A stretch of DNA of 64,000 nt from positions 620,001 to 684,000 of the forward strand of contig CAJIZN010000001.1 in NCBI GenBank assembly GCA_905182065.1, given 5' to 3'. The DNA is from Candidatus Marisimplicoccus framensis. Its GTDB lineage: Bacteria > Bacteroidota > Bacteroidia > Flavobacteriales > Flavobacteriaceae. Position numbers and translations under genes: made by a program. Shown here in pieces: positions 29,042-36,787 of this stretch. Under the pieces are notes generated by a model. The model ran no database searches and was not told where the DNA came from. It saw nothing but the letters and a program-made list of their open reading frames with translations. Positions within the stretch are counted from its first letter, which is position 1. Each line of letters starts with the position of its first letter.

Positions 29042-30505
29042 TTATTTAATTAATTCGGATACAATTTTTGCTGAGTTTAAACATAATGGTATTCCTCCTC
29101 CAGGATGAACACTTCCTCCACAAAAGTATAAGTTTTTAATTTTTTTAGAAAAATTGGGATGTCTTAAAAATGCAGACATTATAGAATTACTTGAGCTTCC
29201 ATAAAGTGAACCATATTGAGATAGAGTCTTAATTTCAATATCTTTTGGAGTAAATACTTCTTCCATTACAATATGTTTATCTATTGATATATTTAATGTA
29301 TGATTTATTTTTTTAATAATGTTTTGTCTTAAAGTATTTTTAATATTATTCCAGTCTTGTCCAGAATCATAAGGTGAATTAATTAGAATAAACCAATTTT
29401 CACATCCTTCAGGAGCATCATTTTTAACAACTTTTGAAGTAGGACAGATATATATAGTTGGATCTTCATACATTAACTTTTTATTAAAAATGTAATCAAA
29501 CTCCTTATAATTATTCTTGCTAAATATTATGTTATGTAAATCAAGTTCTTTAAAGCTCCTATTTATATTCCAATAAAAAACTATTGCTGAGCTAGAAGGT
29601 TCATAATTTTTTAAATATCTAGGTTTTTTAAATCCATTTAATAATTTACTGTAGGTTAAGTTTACATCCATATTAGAGACAATAATATCAGCGAGATACT
29701 TCTGTTTATTCTTTTCTACTCCAATAGCCTTGTTTTTATCCGTAATAATTTTATCAATATTTGAATTAAAGCTGAATGTGACACCAAGATCATTTGCTAA
29801 ATTATAAATGGATTTGGAAATATCTGACAGCCCATTAGATGGCATAAATACTCCTAGGTCATGTTCTAAATGTTGAATCATTGACATTATACCTGAAGTA
29901 ACATATGGATTAGATCCATTATAAGTAGCAAACCTATTAAATAACTGAACTAACCTTTTATCATCAAAAGCTTCTTCATTCAATTGATTAAGAGGCTTAG
30001 ATATATCCAAGCTAAAAAAATTTAGAATTGCTTTAAAAGCTGAAACAGAAAAAAATGTAGAAGCTTTGTGCAATGATTTTTCTAAAAAAATTGTTCTAGT
30101 TAAGTCAAACTTTGTTTTTGATTTATTTAAATAATTACTTAATTTTTTTTTGTCTGTATCGAACTCAGAGAGAATTTCTTTTATAAGTTTTTGTTTATCT
30201 GAAAATGCTTTAAAAACTTTACCATCTTCCCAGAAATATTTACATCCAACTTCAATTTTTTTATATTTAATATAGTCATCAATATTATGATTTGAAATTT
30301 TAAACAAATCAATTAATAACTCTGGTAAAGTGAAAAGTTTTGGTCCAAAATCATATCTATATTCTCCTAATTTAAACTCGTGTAACTTTCCGCCATAAGA
30401 TTCATTTTTTTCAAATACATGGACATCATATCCTTTAACTTTAAGCCTAACTGATAATGCAAGTCCAGCTATTCCTGATCCAATAATTATTGCTTTTTTA
30501 CTCAT
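29042..30505 (-). CDS. crtD: CrtI-family carotenoid desaturase, probably 1-hydroxycarotenoid 3,4-desaturase (CrtD)
   Basis: FAD-dependent oxidoreductase of 487 residues: SKKAIIIGSGIAGLALSVRL (dinucleotide site), VFEKNESYGGKLHEFKLGEY, and a C-terminal NLYFCGGSVHPGGGIPLCLN FAD-binding region. It is clearly a paralogue of the CrtI near 15 kb but carries YRYDFGPKLFTLPELL in place of the phytoene-desaturase DMGPSWYWMP segment. The location between a CrtA-like gene and cruF supports the 3',4'-desaturase role in myxol or saproxanthin synthesis (inference). Its ATG overlaps the crtA-like stop by 8 bases. Confidence 0.82.
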   Translation of the reverse strand: MSKKAIIIGSGIAGLALSVRLKVKGYDVHVFEKNESYGGKLHEFKLGEYRYDFGPKLFTLPELLIDLFKISNHNIDDYIKYKKIEVGCKYFWEDGKVFKAFSDKQKLIKEILSEFDTDKKKLSNYLNKSKTKFDLTRTIFLEKSLHKASTFFSVSAFKAILNFFSLDISKPLNQLNEEAFDDKRLVQLFNRFATYNGSNPYVTSGIMSMIQHLEHDLGVFMPSNGLSDISKSIYNLANDLGVTFSFNSNIDKIITDKNKAIGVEKNKQKYLADIIVSNMDVNLTYSKLLNGFKKPRYLKNYEPSSSAIVFYWNINRSFKELDLHNIIFSKNNYKEFDYIFNKKLMYEDPTIYICPTSKVVKNDAPEGCENWFILINSPYDSGQDWNNIKNTLRQNIIKKINHTLNISIDKHIVMEEVFTPKDIEIKTLSQYGSLYGSSSNSIMSAFLRHPNFSKKIKNLYFCGGSVHPGGGIPLCLNSAKIVSELIK

Positions 30506-31167
30506 TTATTTTTTTATCATGTATGACATTACATCTTACAAAAAGCTCTTCAGAGTACCATCTTCTTTTTCTAGACTTTGAAATGATTTTCATATGATCT
30601 GAATTGTTGTAGGCATACAATTTCATCTTGTCTTCAGTCTCCCAAATACTGATTGTTGATTGCTCAATTATTGGAAGTTCACCAACACCTTTATAATATA
30701 AAGCACCACTATGATTTTTAATTGATTTAGAGGCCTTAGAAGTGCTTATTATAAACTCTAATATTTTTTTAAACTTAACTCTTGCTCTAGTTATAATTAG
30801 AATTTTTCCACCTTTATAACTACTATCATTTTTAAACGGATTAATCTCATTCCATGAGCCTTTAAATTCATAAGGATCAATTTTTATTTCTATCCTTTCA
30901 TGACATTTATCTTAAAATAGTTGTCATGATTTTATTTTTTTCTAAAAATGCTTTCCTATCAGAATCATCTTTCCACGATGATATCATAACATAATTTGAA
31001 AAGTCAGGGAAAACACTAAAACCATTTTTTGAACCAGTACCAAGAAGTTTAAAAAACCCTTGACCATTAGACTTAAGGATATTTTTATTGAATGTATAGC
31101 CACCCATTAGCTTGAACATCCAAAACTTGTTCTTTTTAAAATAAAGTCGATCAATATAATAGGTCAA
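30498..31167 (-). CDS. CrtA-related carotenoid monooxygenase (probable 2-hydroxylase), interrupted by a +1 frameshift
   Basis: The first frame from TTG 31167 covers LYFKKNKFWMFKLMGGYTF, then FFKLLGTGSKNGFSVFPDFSNY, and stops after MTTILR. After one extra base around 30912-30917 the chain continues DKCHERIEIKIDPYEFKGSW, then ILIITRARVKFKKILEFI, IEQSTISIWETEDKMKLYAY and KRRWYSEELFVRC. These are the ITRAxI, QxTFSxW and WYxEELFxRF signatures of the CrtA family. The joined length is about 222 residues. A CrtA-related gene of a marine flavobacterium (strain P99-3) is known to encode the 2-hydroxylase of myxol synthesis. The start is uncertain: only TTG is available. It is the first gene of the crtA-crtD-cruF operon. 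Confidence 0.75.
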
Positions 31168-31197
31168 TAGTAATAAGAATTAGGGATTATTAAAGTA

Positions 31198-31231
31198 CAA
31201 AAAAATCCTCAACGTTAGCTGAGGATTTTTT
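31198..31231 (-). terminator. Terminator after tRNA-Phe
   Basis: The stem AAAAATCCTCA / TGAGGATTTTT around ACGTTAGC, with T-runs on both strands, immediately follows the tRNA on the minus strand. It sits only 30 bases before the crtA-like start. Confidence 0.8.
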
Positions 31232-31232
31232 G

Positions 31233-31305
31233 TGGTACCTCCAGGAATCGAACCAGGGACACAAGGATTTTCAGTCCTTTGCTCTACCAACTGAGCTAAG
31301 GTACC
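31233..31305 (-). tRNA. tRNA-Phe (anticodon GAA)
   Basis: On the minus strand the acceptor GGTACCT pairs with AGGTACC, with discriminator A. The D arm contains AGCTCAGTTGGTAGAGC. The anticodon stem AAGGA/TCCTT encloses CTGAAAA, giving anticodon GAA. The T arm contains GGTTCGATTCC. CCA is not encoded. Length is 73 bases. Confidence 0.96.
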
Positions 31306-31384
31306 ATAAAGCAATGGCAAATATATTAATTTTAAACAAAGCCGTATTCAAATGTTTCTGTAATTTTATAAAAAACTTTATTGA

Positions 31385-32113
31385 ATGAACTTGGTTATAG
31401 ACATAGGAAATACTGCAGTAAAAGTTTATTTATTTAAAAATAATGAAATTATTAAAAGAGAGGTATTAAGTGAAAACGCTCTAATTCATTATTTAAAATT
31501 AATTGCTATTGATGATATTAGGAATATTATATGTTCTTCAGTGACTAAGAGTTATAAAGATCAATTATCTAACATTTTTAAAAATTCAAATTATTATGAC
31601 TTTTCAGATAACAATCTCAAAATCCCATTTACAAATAATTATGAAACAAAAAAATCTTTGGGTCAGGATAGAATTGGTTTAATTTCATCTGCAGTTTTAA
31701 AATTTCAAGACCAGAATAGTTTAGTAATAGATATGGGTACTTGTATAACCTATGACTTTATTGATTCACAAAATATTTATCATGGTGGGGCAATTTCTCC
31801 TGGCATTAGAATGAGATATTCTAGTTTTTCTAACTACACATCTAATTTACCATTACTAAAATATCAAGACATTACTAAAATAATAGGTGCTAATACAGAA
31901 GAGTCTCTTCATATTGGTGTTAATAATGGAATAGTTGGAGAGATTAATCAATACATTAATAGTCTGAAAAAAAGTCACTCTAAGTTTAACGTTATTATAA
32001 CAGGAGGTGACTCAATCTTTTTGTTAAATAAGATAAAAAATGCAATCTTTGCGGACCAAGACTTTTTAGCGTTTGGTCTTAACTATATTATAAAACTTAA
32101 TGAAGGTGAATAA
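31385..32113 (+). CDS. coaX: Type III pantothenate kinase
   Basis: First step of coenzyme A synthesis, phosphorylating pantothenate in the cytoplasm. The 242 residues have the ASKHA-fold motifs: NLVIDIGNTAVKVYLF (phosphate 1), DMGTCITYDFID (phosphate 2 with the catalytic Asp), the family loop GGAISPGIRMRYSSF, and VIITGGDSIFLL (adenosine). It lies at the head of a syntenic envelope block and overlaps the next gene by 14 bases. Confidence 0.95.
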   Translation: MNLVIDIGNTAVKVYLFKNNEIIKREVLSENALIHYLKLIAIDDIRNIICSSVTKSYKDQLSNIFKNSNYYDFSDNNLKIPFTNNYETKKSLGQDRIGLISSAVLKFQDQNSLVIDMGTCITYDFIDSQNIYHGGAISPGIRMRYSSFSNYTSNLPLLKYQDITKIIGANTEESLHIGVNNGIVGEINQYINSLKKSHSKFNVIITGGDSIFLLNKIKNAIFADQDFLAFGLNYIIKLNEGE

Positions 32114-33377
32114 AAATTACTTCCTACTAGTATCATTTATTATATCATCAGCATTTGTTTTTTCTCAAACAAATACTGGATCTCCTTATTCACTTAATGA
32201 ATTAGGTGAAATAAATTTTCTTGGTAATGTTTCTAGCATATCTATGGGGGGTATTGATTCTGCAATAGATTCAATAGAATTTAACATCAATAATCCTTCA
32301 TCATTAGCAAAGTTAAAAACCACTAACTATTTAATAGGGACATTCTATAAAACAACTGGAATTTCTAATAGTGTTTCAACTGATAAGATCAATACTGCAA
32401 ACATAAATTATATTGCAATAGGTATTCCGCTGAAAAAATTTGGTTTTGGCTTTGGTGTTCTTCCATACTCATCAATGGGATTTAATCTTCAAACTACTGA
32501 TGATTATAATTCAGCTAACTCTATAAGCTCAAGACTTTTTGGAGCTGATGGTAATATCAATAGAGCTTTCTTATCTGTGGGTGTTCCCTTTCTAAAATAT
32601 TTTTCTTTAGGTGCAACTGCTAACTACAACTTTGGAAAATTTAATTACGAAAAGTTTGATTTAATGGAAGGTGTCAATTATGGAGTTTTTTCGAATAGTA
32701 GCTCAGAAATATCAGGATTTACTTATCATTTTTCTTCAAATTTATCAATTCCATTAAAAAACGATTTAACTCTTAATCTTGTTTATAGTTTTTATCCAGA
32801 AGGAGATTTAAATTCATTTAATATTGAGTCACTTTATACATCAAACACATCTTCAATCACACTTGAATCATTAGGGGATTTTGTTGATGTTGATCTAAAC
32901 TCAAGAGGATTAGAAAACACGAAGCTTCCAGTTCCAAAAAAATCAATTTATTCTTTAGGATTAGAGAAAAAAAATTCATGGTTTGTTGGCCTTCAGTATG
33001 AAAGTAAATTATCATCAAGTTTTGAAAATGTTTTTTTGAATATTAAAAATGTAGATTACAGAGATTCCAATTCATTATCAATAGGTGGATATATAATCCC
33101 AGATAGCTCATCCTTAATTAGTTATTGGAAAAGAATTAAATATAGATTTGGTATTAAAAATGAGAAAAAAAGTATTATTGTAAATAATTTGCCTATAAAT
33201 CAATTTAGTTTAAATTTGGGACTTGGTTTACCAATAGCAGGACTTTCAAAGGCAAATTTAGGTCTTGAATTAGGTAAAATTGGAAATGATGATAATTTAA
33301 TTAAAGAAAATTATTTTGCTCTTCGATTAGGTTTATCTCTTAATGATGTTTGGTTTATAAAAAGAAAGTTTAATTAG
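32100..33377 (+). CDS. Outer-membrane beta-barrel protein
   Basis: 425 residues with an N-terminal signal (MKVNKNYFLLVSFIISSAFVFSQ), then NTGSPYSLNELGEINFLGNV and MGGIDSAIDSIEFNINNPSSL. That opening is common in flavobacterial OmpP1/FadL-like proteins encoded after coaX. Many alternating amphipathic strands (FGFGFGVLPYSSMGF, FSLGATANYNFGKFNY) and the absence of internal hydrophobic helices support a barrel. Cargo is unknown. The ATG overlaps the coaX 3' end. Confidence 0.8.
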   Translation: MKVNKNYFLLVSFIISSAFVFSQTNTGSPYSLNELGEINFLGNVSSISMGGIDSAIDSIEFNINNPSSLAKLKTTNYLIGTFYKTTGISNSVSTDKINTANINYIAIGIPLKKFGFGFGVLPYSSMGFNLQTTDDYNSANSISSRLFGADGNINRAFLSVGVPFLKYFSLGATANYNFGKFNYEKFDLMEGVNYGVFSNSSSEISGFTYHFSSNLSIPLKNDLTLNLVYSFYPEGDLNSFNIESLYTSNTSSITLESLGDFVDVDLNSRGLENTKLPVPKKSIYSLGLEKKNSWFVGLQYESKLSSSFENVFLNIKNVDYRDSNSLSIGGYIIPDSSSLISYWKRIKYRFGIKNEKKSIIVNNLPINQFSLNLGLGLPIAGLSKANLGLELGKIGNDDNLIKENYFALRLGLSLNDVWFIKRKFN

Positions 33378-33388
33378 ACTTAAACTCT

Positions 33389-34780
33389 ATGAATTGTATT
33401 AGTTTTTTTAGAAATTTATTTTTAATATTATTTGTATCTCCTTTATTCTCTCAACTAACTTCTGATGAATGTTTAGAGCAATTATCTATTTTTGCAGAAT
33501 CTGCTAAAATCAAAAATTATCAAGCAGCATACGAGCCTTGGAAAATAGTTTTGGATAACTGTCCAAATCTTAATGTAGCTACATACCAATATGGGGAATT
33601 AATACTTAAAGATTTTATAAAAAAATCCCCATCCGAAGAGGAGAAAACAAAATATTTAAATGACTTGTTAAGTTTATATGACCAATGGATAGAAAATTTT
33701 CCAGAAAGAAAAGGTATTAGACAAATTGGTAAAATTTACAGTAGTAAAGGTCAAGCAATGCTTGATAATGGAGTCAATGATAAAGCTTTGATATATGATA
33801 CATTTGATTTTGCTTTTAAAAATGACCCTTCAAGTTTTACAAACCCCAAATCATTAGCCTATTATTTTCAAACAGGATATGATCTTTATAAATCTGGAAC
33901 TAAAATCAATCTAGAAACTCTGTTTGAAAGCTATGAGGAATTGACAGAGAAGTTTGAACTTTTGAAAACTAACATTTCAAAAAATATTGATATAATTCTA
34001 AAAAAGGAAGAATCTGGAACCCCTTTAACATCTAGGGAGGTTAGAAATAAAAAAATATATGACACAAACTCTAATGCAGTAAGTGCATATTTAAGATTAA
34101 TAGATCAGAGAATTGCTAAGGAAGCTACTTGTGATATTTTAATTCCACTGTATTCAAAAAACTTTGAAGAAAATAAAAATAACCCGTTATGGATTAGAAG
34201 AGCTGCTGGGAGACTAGATGGAAAAGATTGTTCAGATGACCCACTATTTGTCACTTTAGTTGAACAATTACATATTCTAGAGCCTTCAGCTGACTCAGCT
34301 TATTATCTTGGTATTTTAAATGATAAGAAAGGAAATTCAGACGAGGCATTAAAATACTATCAAGAGTCCGTTTCTTTGCAAACAGATAATTATAAAAAGG
34401 CAAATATTCTTTATAAGATTGCAGTTAAATTCAAAAATGCTGGCAGAAGATCATCTGCAAGAGATTATGCACAGCAGGCATTATCTTTTCAGCCCTCTTT
34501 AGGTCAAGCTTACATTTTAATTGCTAATATGTATGCTGATAGCGCAAATGGATGTGGTGATTCACAGTTTAATAAAAAAGCAGTATTTTGGTTAGCTTCA
34601 CAAACTGCCCAAAAAGCAGGTAGAGTTGACGCTTCATTAAAGAAATTGGCAAATCAATCTGTTGCAGCTTTTAATGGGAGAGCACCATCCAAAACAGATA
34701 TATTTACTGAAGGTAATCAAGGAACAACAATTACCTTTTCATGTTGGATAAGAAGAAGTGTTAAGGTTCCAAACCTTTAG
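33389..34780 (+). CDS. Secreted tetratricopeptide-repeat protein
   Basis: 463 residues. The N-terminal signal is FFRNLFLILFVSPLFSQ. Mature sequence: YQAAYEPWKIVLDNCP near residue 45, several helical pairs, a clear TPR near residues 305-375 (DSAYYLGILNDKKGNSDEAL, SSARDYAQQALSFQPSLGQA), and a short C-terminal beta segment with TITFSCWIRRSVKVPNL. The order barrel protein, TPR protein, LptC is conserved in Flavobacteriia. A periplasmic scaffold role in the envelope is likely, but its partners are unknown. It is separated from lptC by a single base. Confidence 0.82.
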   Translation: MNCISFFRNLFLILFVSPLFSQLTSDECLEQLSIFAESAKIKNYQAAYEPWKIVLDNCPNLNVATYQYGELILKDFIKKSPSEEEKTKYLNDLLSLYDQWIENFPERKGIRQIGKIYSSKGQAMLDNGVNDKALIYDTFDFAFKNDPSSFTNPKSLAYYFQTGYDLYKSGTKINLETLFESYEELTEKFELLKTNISKNIDIILKKEESGTPLTSREVRNKKIYDTNSNAVSAYLRLIDQRIAKEATCDILIPLYSKNFEENKNNPLWIRRAAGRLDGKDCSDDPLFVTLVEQLHILEPSADSAYYLGILNDKKGNSDEALKYYQESVSLQTDNYKKANILYKIAVKFKNAGRRSSARDYAQQALSFQPSLGQAYILIANMYADSANGCGDSQFNKKAVFWLASQTAQKAGRVDASLKKLANQSVAAFNGRAPSKTDIFTEGNQGTTITFSCWIRRSVKVPNL

Positions 34781-34781
34781 A

Positions 34782-35309
34782 ATGAAATACAATTCTTATT
34801 ACAGTTTATTTTTTTTAATAGTTTTTTCTTCATGTATTACGGAGCCTACAATTACTATCTCTCAAAATAAAAAAATTCCTGTAAGTATTGCTAAAAATTT
34901 TACAATGACATATACTGATTCAACACTTACAAAGTCATTTGTATCTGGAAAAATTCACTATGATTATACAAATGACCAGCTAAATTTCTCTGAATTTTTC
35001 GAAGATGTAGAGTTAATAATATATGATATTAATAAAACATCCACTATAAGCTCTGACTATGCGATTGTATATAATTCTTTTAGATTCATGGAATTTCAAG
35101 GAAATGTAAAAATAACTACTACTGAAGGAGAGTTGCTCACTACAGACCAATTATATTATGATACTGAAAATGAATGGCTCTTTACTGAAGATGATTTTGA
35201 GTATACTGATAAAACGAATAAAATAATTGCAAATCGACTTGATTCAAATAGAGACTTTACCGATCTTGTAACTGGAAATTTAACAGGATCAATTAATATC
35301 TCAGAATAA
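34782..35309 (+). CDS. lptC: LPS export ABC transporter periplasmic protein LptC
   Basis: About 175 residues from the ATG at 34782, one base after the TPR stop. It starts MKYNSYYSLFFLIVFSSC, a lipoprotein signal with Cys in FSSC. The body is an LptC/OstA-like beta-jellyroll with repeated short strands (YDINKTSTISSDYAIVYNS, FMEFQGNVKITTTEGELLTT, LYYDTENEWLFTED). LptC passes LPS from the inner-membrane LptBFG complex to LptA. Its last base overlaps the next ATG (TAATG). The longer frame beginning at 34758 is rejected. Confidence 0.88.
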   Translation: MKYNSYYSLFFLIVFSSCITEPTITISQNKKIPVSIAKNFTMTYTDSTLTKSFVSGKIHYDYTNDQLNFSEFFEDVELIIYDINKTSTISSDYAIVYNSFRFMEFQGNVKITTTEGELLTTDQLYYDTENEWLFTEDDFEYTDKTNKIIANRLDSNRDFTDLVTGNLTGSINISE

Positions 35310-35494
35310 TGAAACATTATATTATTTCAGAAATACTTTATTGGGTTATTGCAGTAATATCTATTTTTAGTGTTTTTGAAAATTGGGGTGTTAATAACAA
35401 TAGGGCATACTTATTCCTTGGCTTCTCAATTCTTTCTGTTTTTATGGCTTTATTTAGAAGACATTTTAGAAAGAAATACTCAAATAAAAATTAA
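35309..35494 (+). CDS. Small two-helix membrane protein
   Basis: 61 residues: MKHYIISEILYWVIAVISIF and AYLFLGFSILSVFMALFRRH, two membrane helices and a basic C-terminus. It is translationally coupled to lptC (TAATG overlap), and the CNNM/CorC gene starts right after its stop. A small protein at this spot is usual in flavobacterial relatives. Function unknown. Confidence 0.75.
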   Translation: MKHYIISEILYWVIAVISIFSVFENWGVNNNRAYLFLGFSILSVFMALFRRHFRKKYSNKN

Positions 35495-36745
35495 ATGATA
35501 ATAATTTTTAGTCTTTTATTATCAGCTTTCTTCTCTGGTATGGAAATAGCATATGTTTCCTCTAATAGATTGAATCTTGAAATTGAAAAAAATCAAGTAG
35601 GATTAATTCCAAAATTACTATCAATTATTACACAAAACCCTTCTAGATTCATAGCAACTATGTTAATTGGCAATAATTTTGCGCTGGTTATTTATGGAAT
35701 ATTTATGGGTCAATTTATTGTTGACAATCTAACATTTATGAATCTTTCAGTAATGAATGAGCTAACAATTGTTCTGATTCAGACTCTAGTTTCTACATTA
35801 GTTATTTTAGTAACTGCAGAATTTATTCCAAAAGTATTATTCCAGATATATTCAAATATTTCAATGAAAGTTTTTGCGATTCCAGCATACTTTTTCTACA
35901 CTATTTTCTATCCAATAACTAGTTTAGTCACAATTATTTCAAATTTTATTCTTAAATCTTTTTTTAAAGTTAATTCAGATGAATCATCAATTTCTTTTTC
36001 CAAGATTGAACTAGAAAATTATATTGAAAATGAAATTGAAAAGTCTGATAAAAATTTAGATTCAGAAATTGAGATTTTTCAAAACGCATTGGAGTTGTCT
36101 GAAATAAAAGCAAGGGATATAATGGTCCCTAGGGCTGAAATAATTGCACTTGAGGATTCGACAAAAATTCAAAAAGTAAAGGATTTATTTATAGAAACAG
36201 GACTTTCAAAAATCCCTATTTATAAAGATTCAATTGATGATATTGTTGGATATATTCATTCTTTTGATTTTTTAAAAAAACCATTAAACATTAGAGAATT
36301 TATTTTGCCTGTGGTATTTGTTCCTGAGCCAATGTTAGTTAATGATGTTTTAGAAAAATTAACTCTTCAAAGAAAAAGTATTGCAGTCGTTATTGATGAA
36401 TATGGAGGGACATCTGGAATTATTACGGTTGAAGATATAGTTGAAGAACTTTTTGGGGAAATAGAAGATGAGCATGATAACTATGACTTTTATGAAAAAC
36501 AGATATCTGAAGATGCTTATGAGTTTTCATCTAGATTAGAGATAGAATATCTTAATAAGACCTACAATCTAAAATTACCAGAATCTGAATCATATGACAC
36601 CTTAGGTGGCCTTATAGTCTTTAATAAAGAAGAAATTCCAAAGATTGGAGATAAAATTTTAATAGATAAATATTCAATTGAAATCTTGCATGCAACTTCA
36701 TCTAAAATTGAAAAAGTAGTTCTAAAAAAAATTGATCAAGAATAG
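35495..36745 (+). CDS. CNNM/CorC-type hemolysin-family transporter protein
   Basis: 416 residues: an N-terminal DUF21/CNNM membrane domain with about four helices (FSLLLSAFFSGMEIAYVSSN, FIATMLIGNNFALVIYGIFM), paired CBS domains (ALELSEIKARDIMVPRAEII, SIAVVIDEYGGTSGIITVED) and a C-terminal CorC_HlyC domain (SYDTLGGLIVFNKEEIP). Family members are linked to Mg or Co efflux, or, as flavobacterial GldE, to gliding. Here the neighbours are LptC and a PpiD-like protein, so an ion-transport or envelope role is likely. It starts directly after the preceding stop. Confidence 0.88.
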   Translation: MIIIFSLLLSAFFSGMEIAYVSSNRLNLEIEKNQVGLIPKLLSIITQNPSRFIATMLIGNNFALVIYGIFMGQFIVDNLTFMNLSVMNELTIVLIQTLVSTLVILVTAEFIPKVLFQIYSNISMKVFAIPAYFFYTIFYPITSLVTIISNFILKSFFKVNSDESSISFSKIELENYIENEIEKSDKNLDSEIEIFQNALELSEIKARDIMVPRAEIIALEDSTKIQKVKDLFIETGLSKIPIYKDSIDDIVGYIHSFDFLKKPLNIREFILPVVFVPEPMLVNDVLEKLTLQRKSIAVVIDEYGGTSGIITVEDIVEELFGEIEDEHDNYDFYEKQISEDAYEFSSRLEIEYLNKTYNLKLPESESYDTLGGLIVFNKEEIPKIGDKILIDKYSIEILHATSSKIEKVVLKKIDQE

Positions 36746-36787
36746 TATAAATAAATACTAAATTGTAATTTCGAAATTATTTAAATT

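Noticed and set aside
30907-31167. An independent 86-residue gene upstream of crtD
   Set aside because: It is the N-terminal half of the CrtA-like protein; the remaining half continues in another frame directly downstream.
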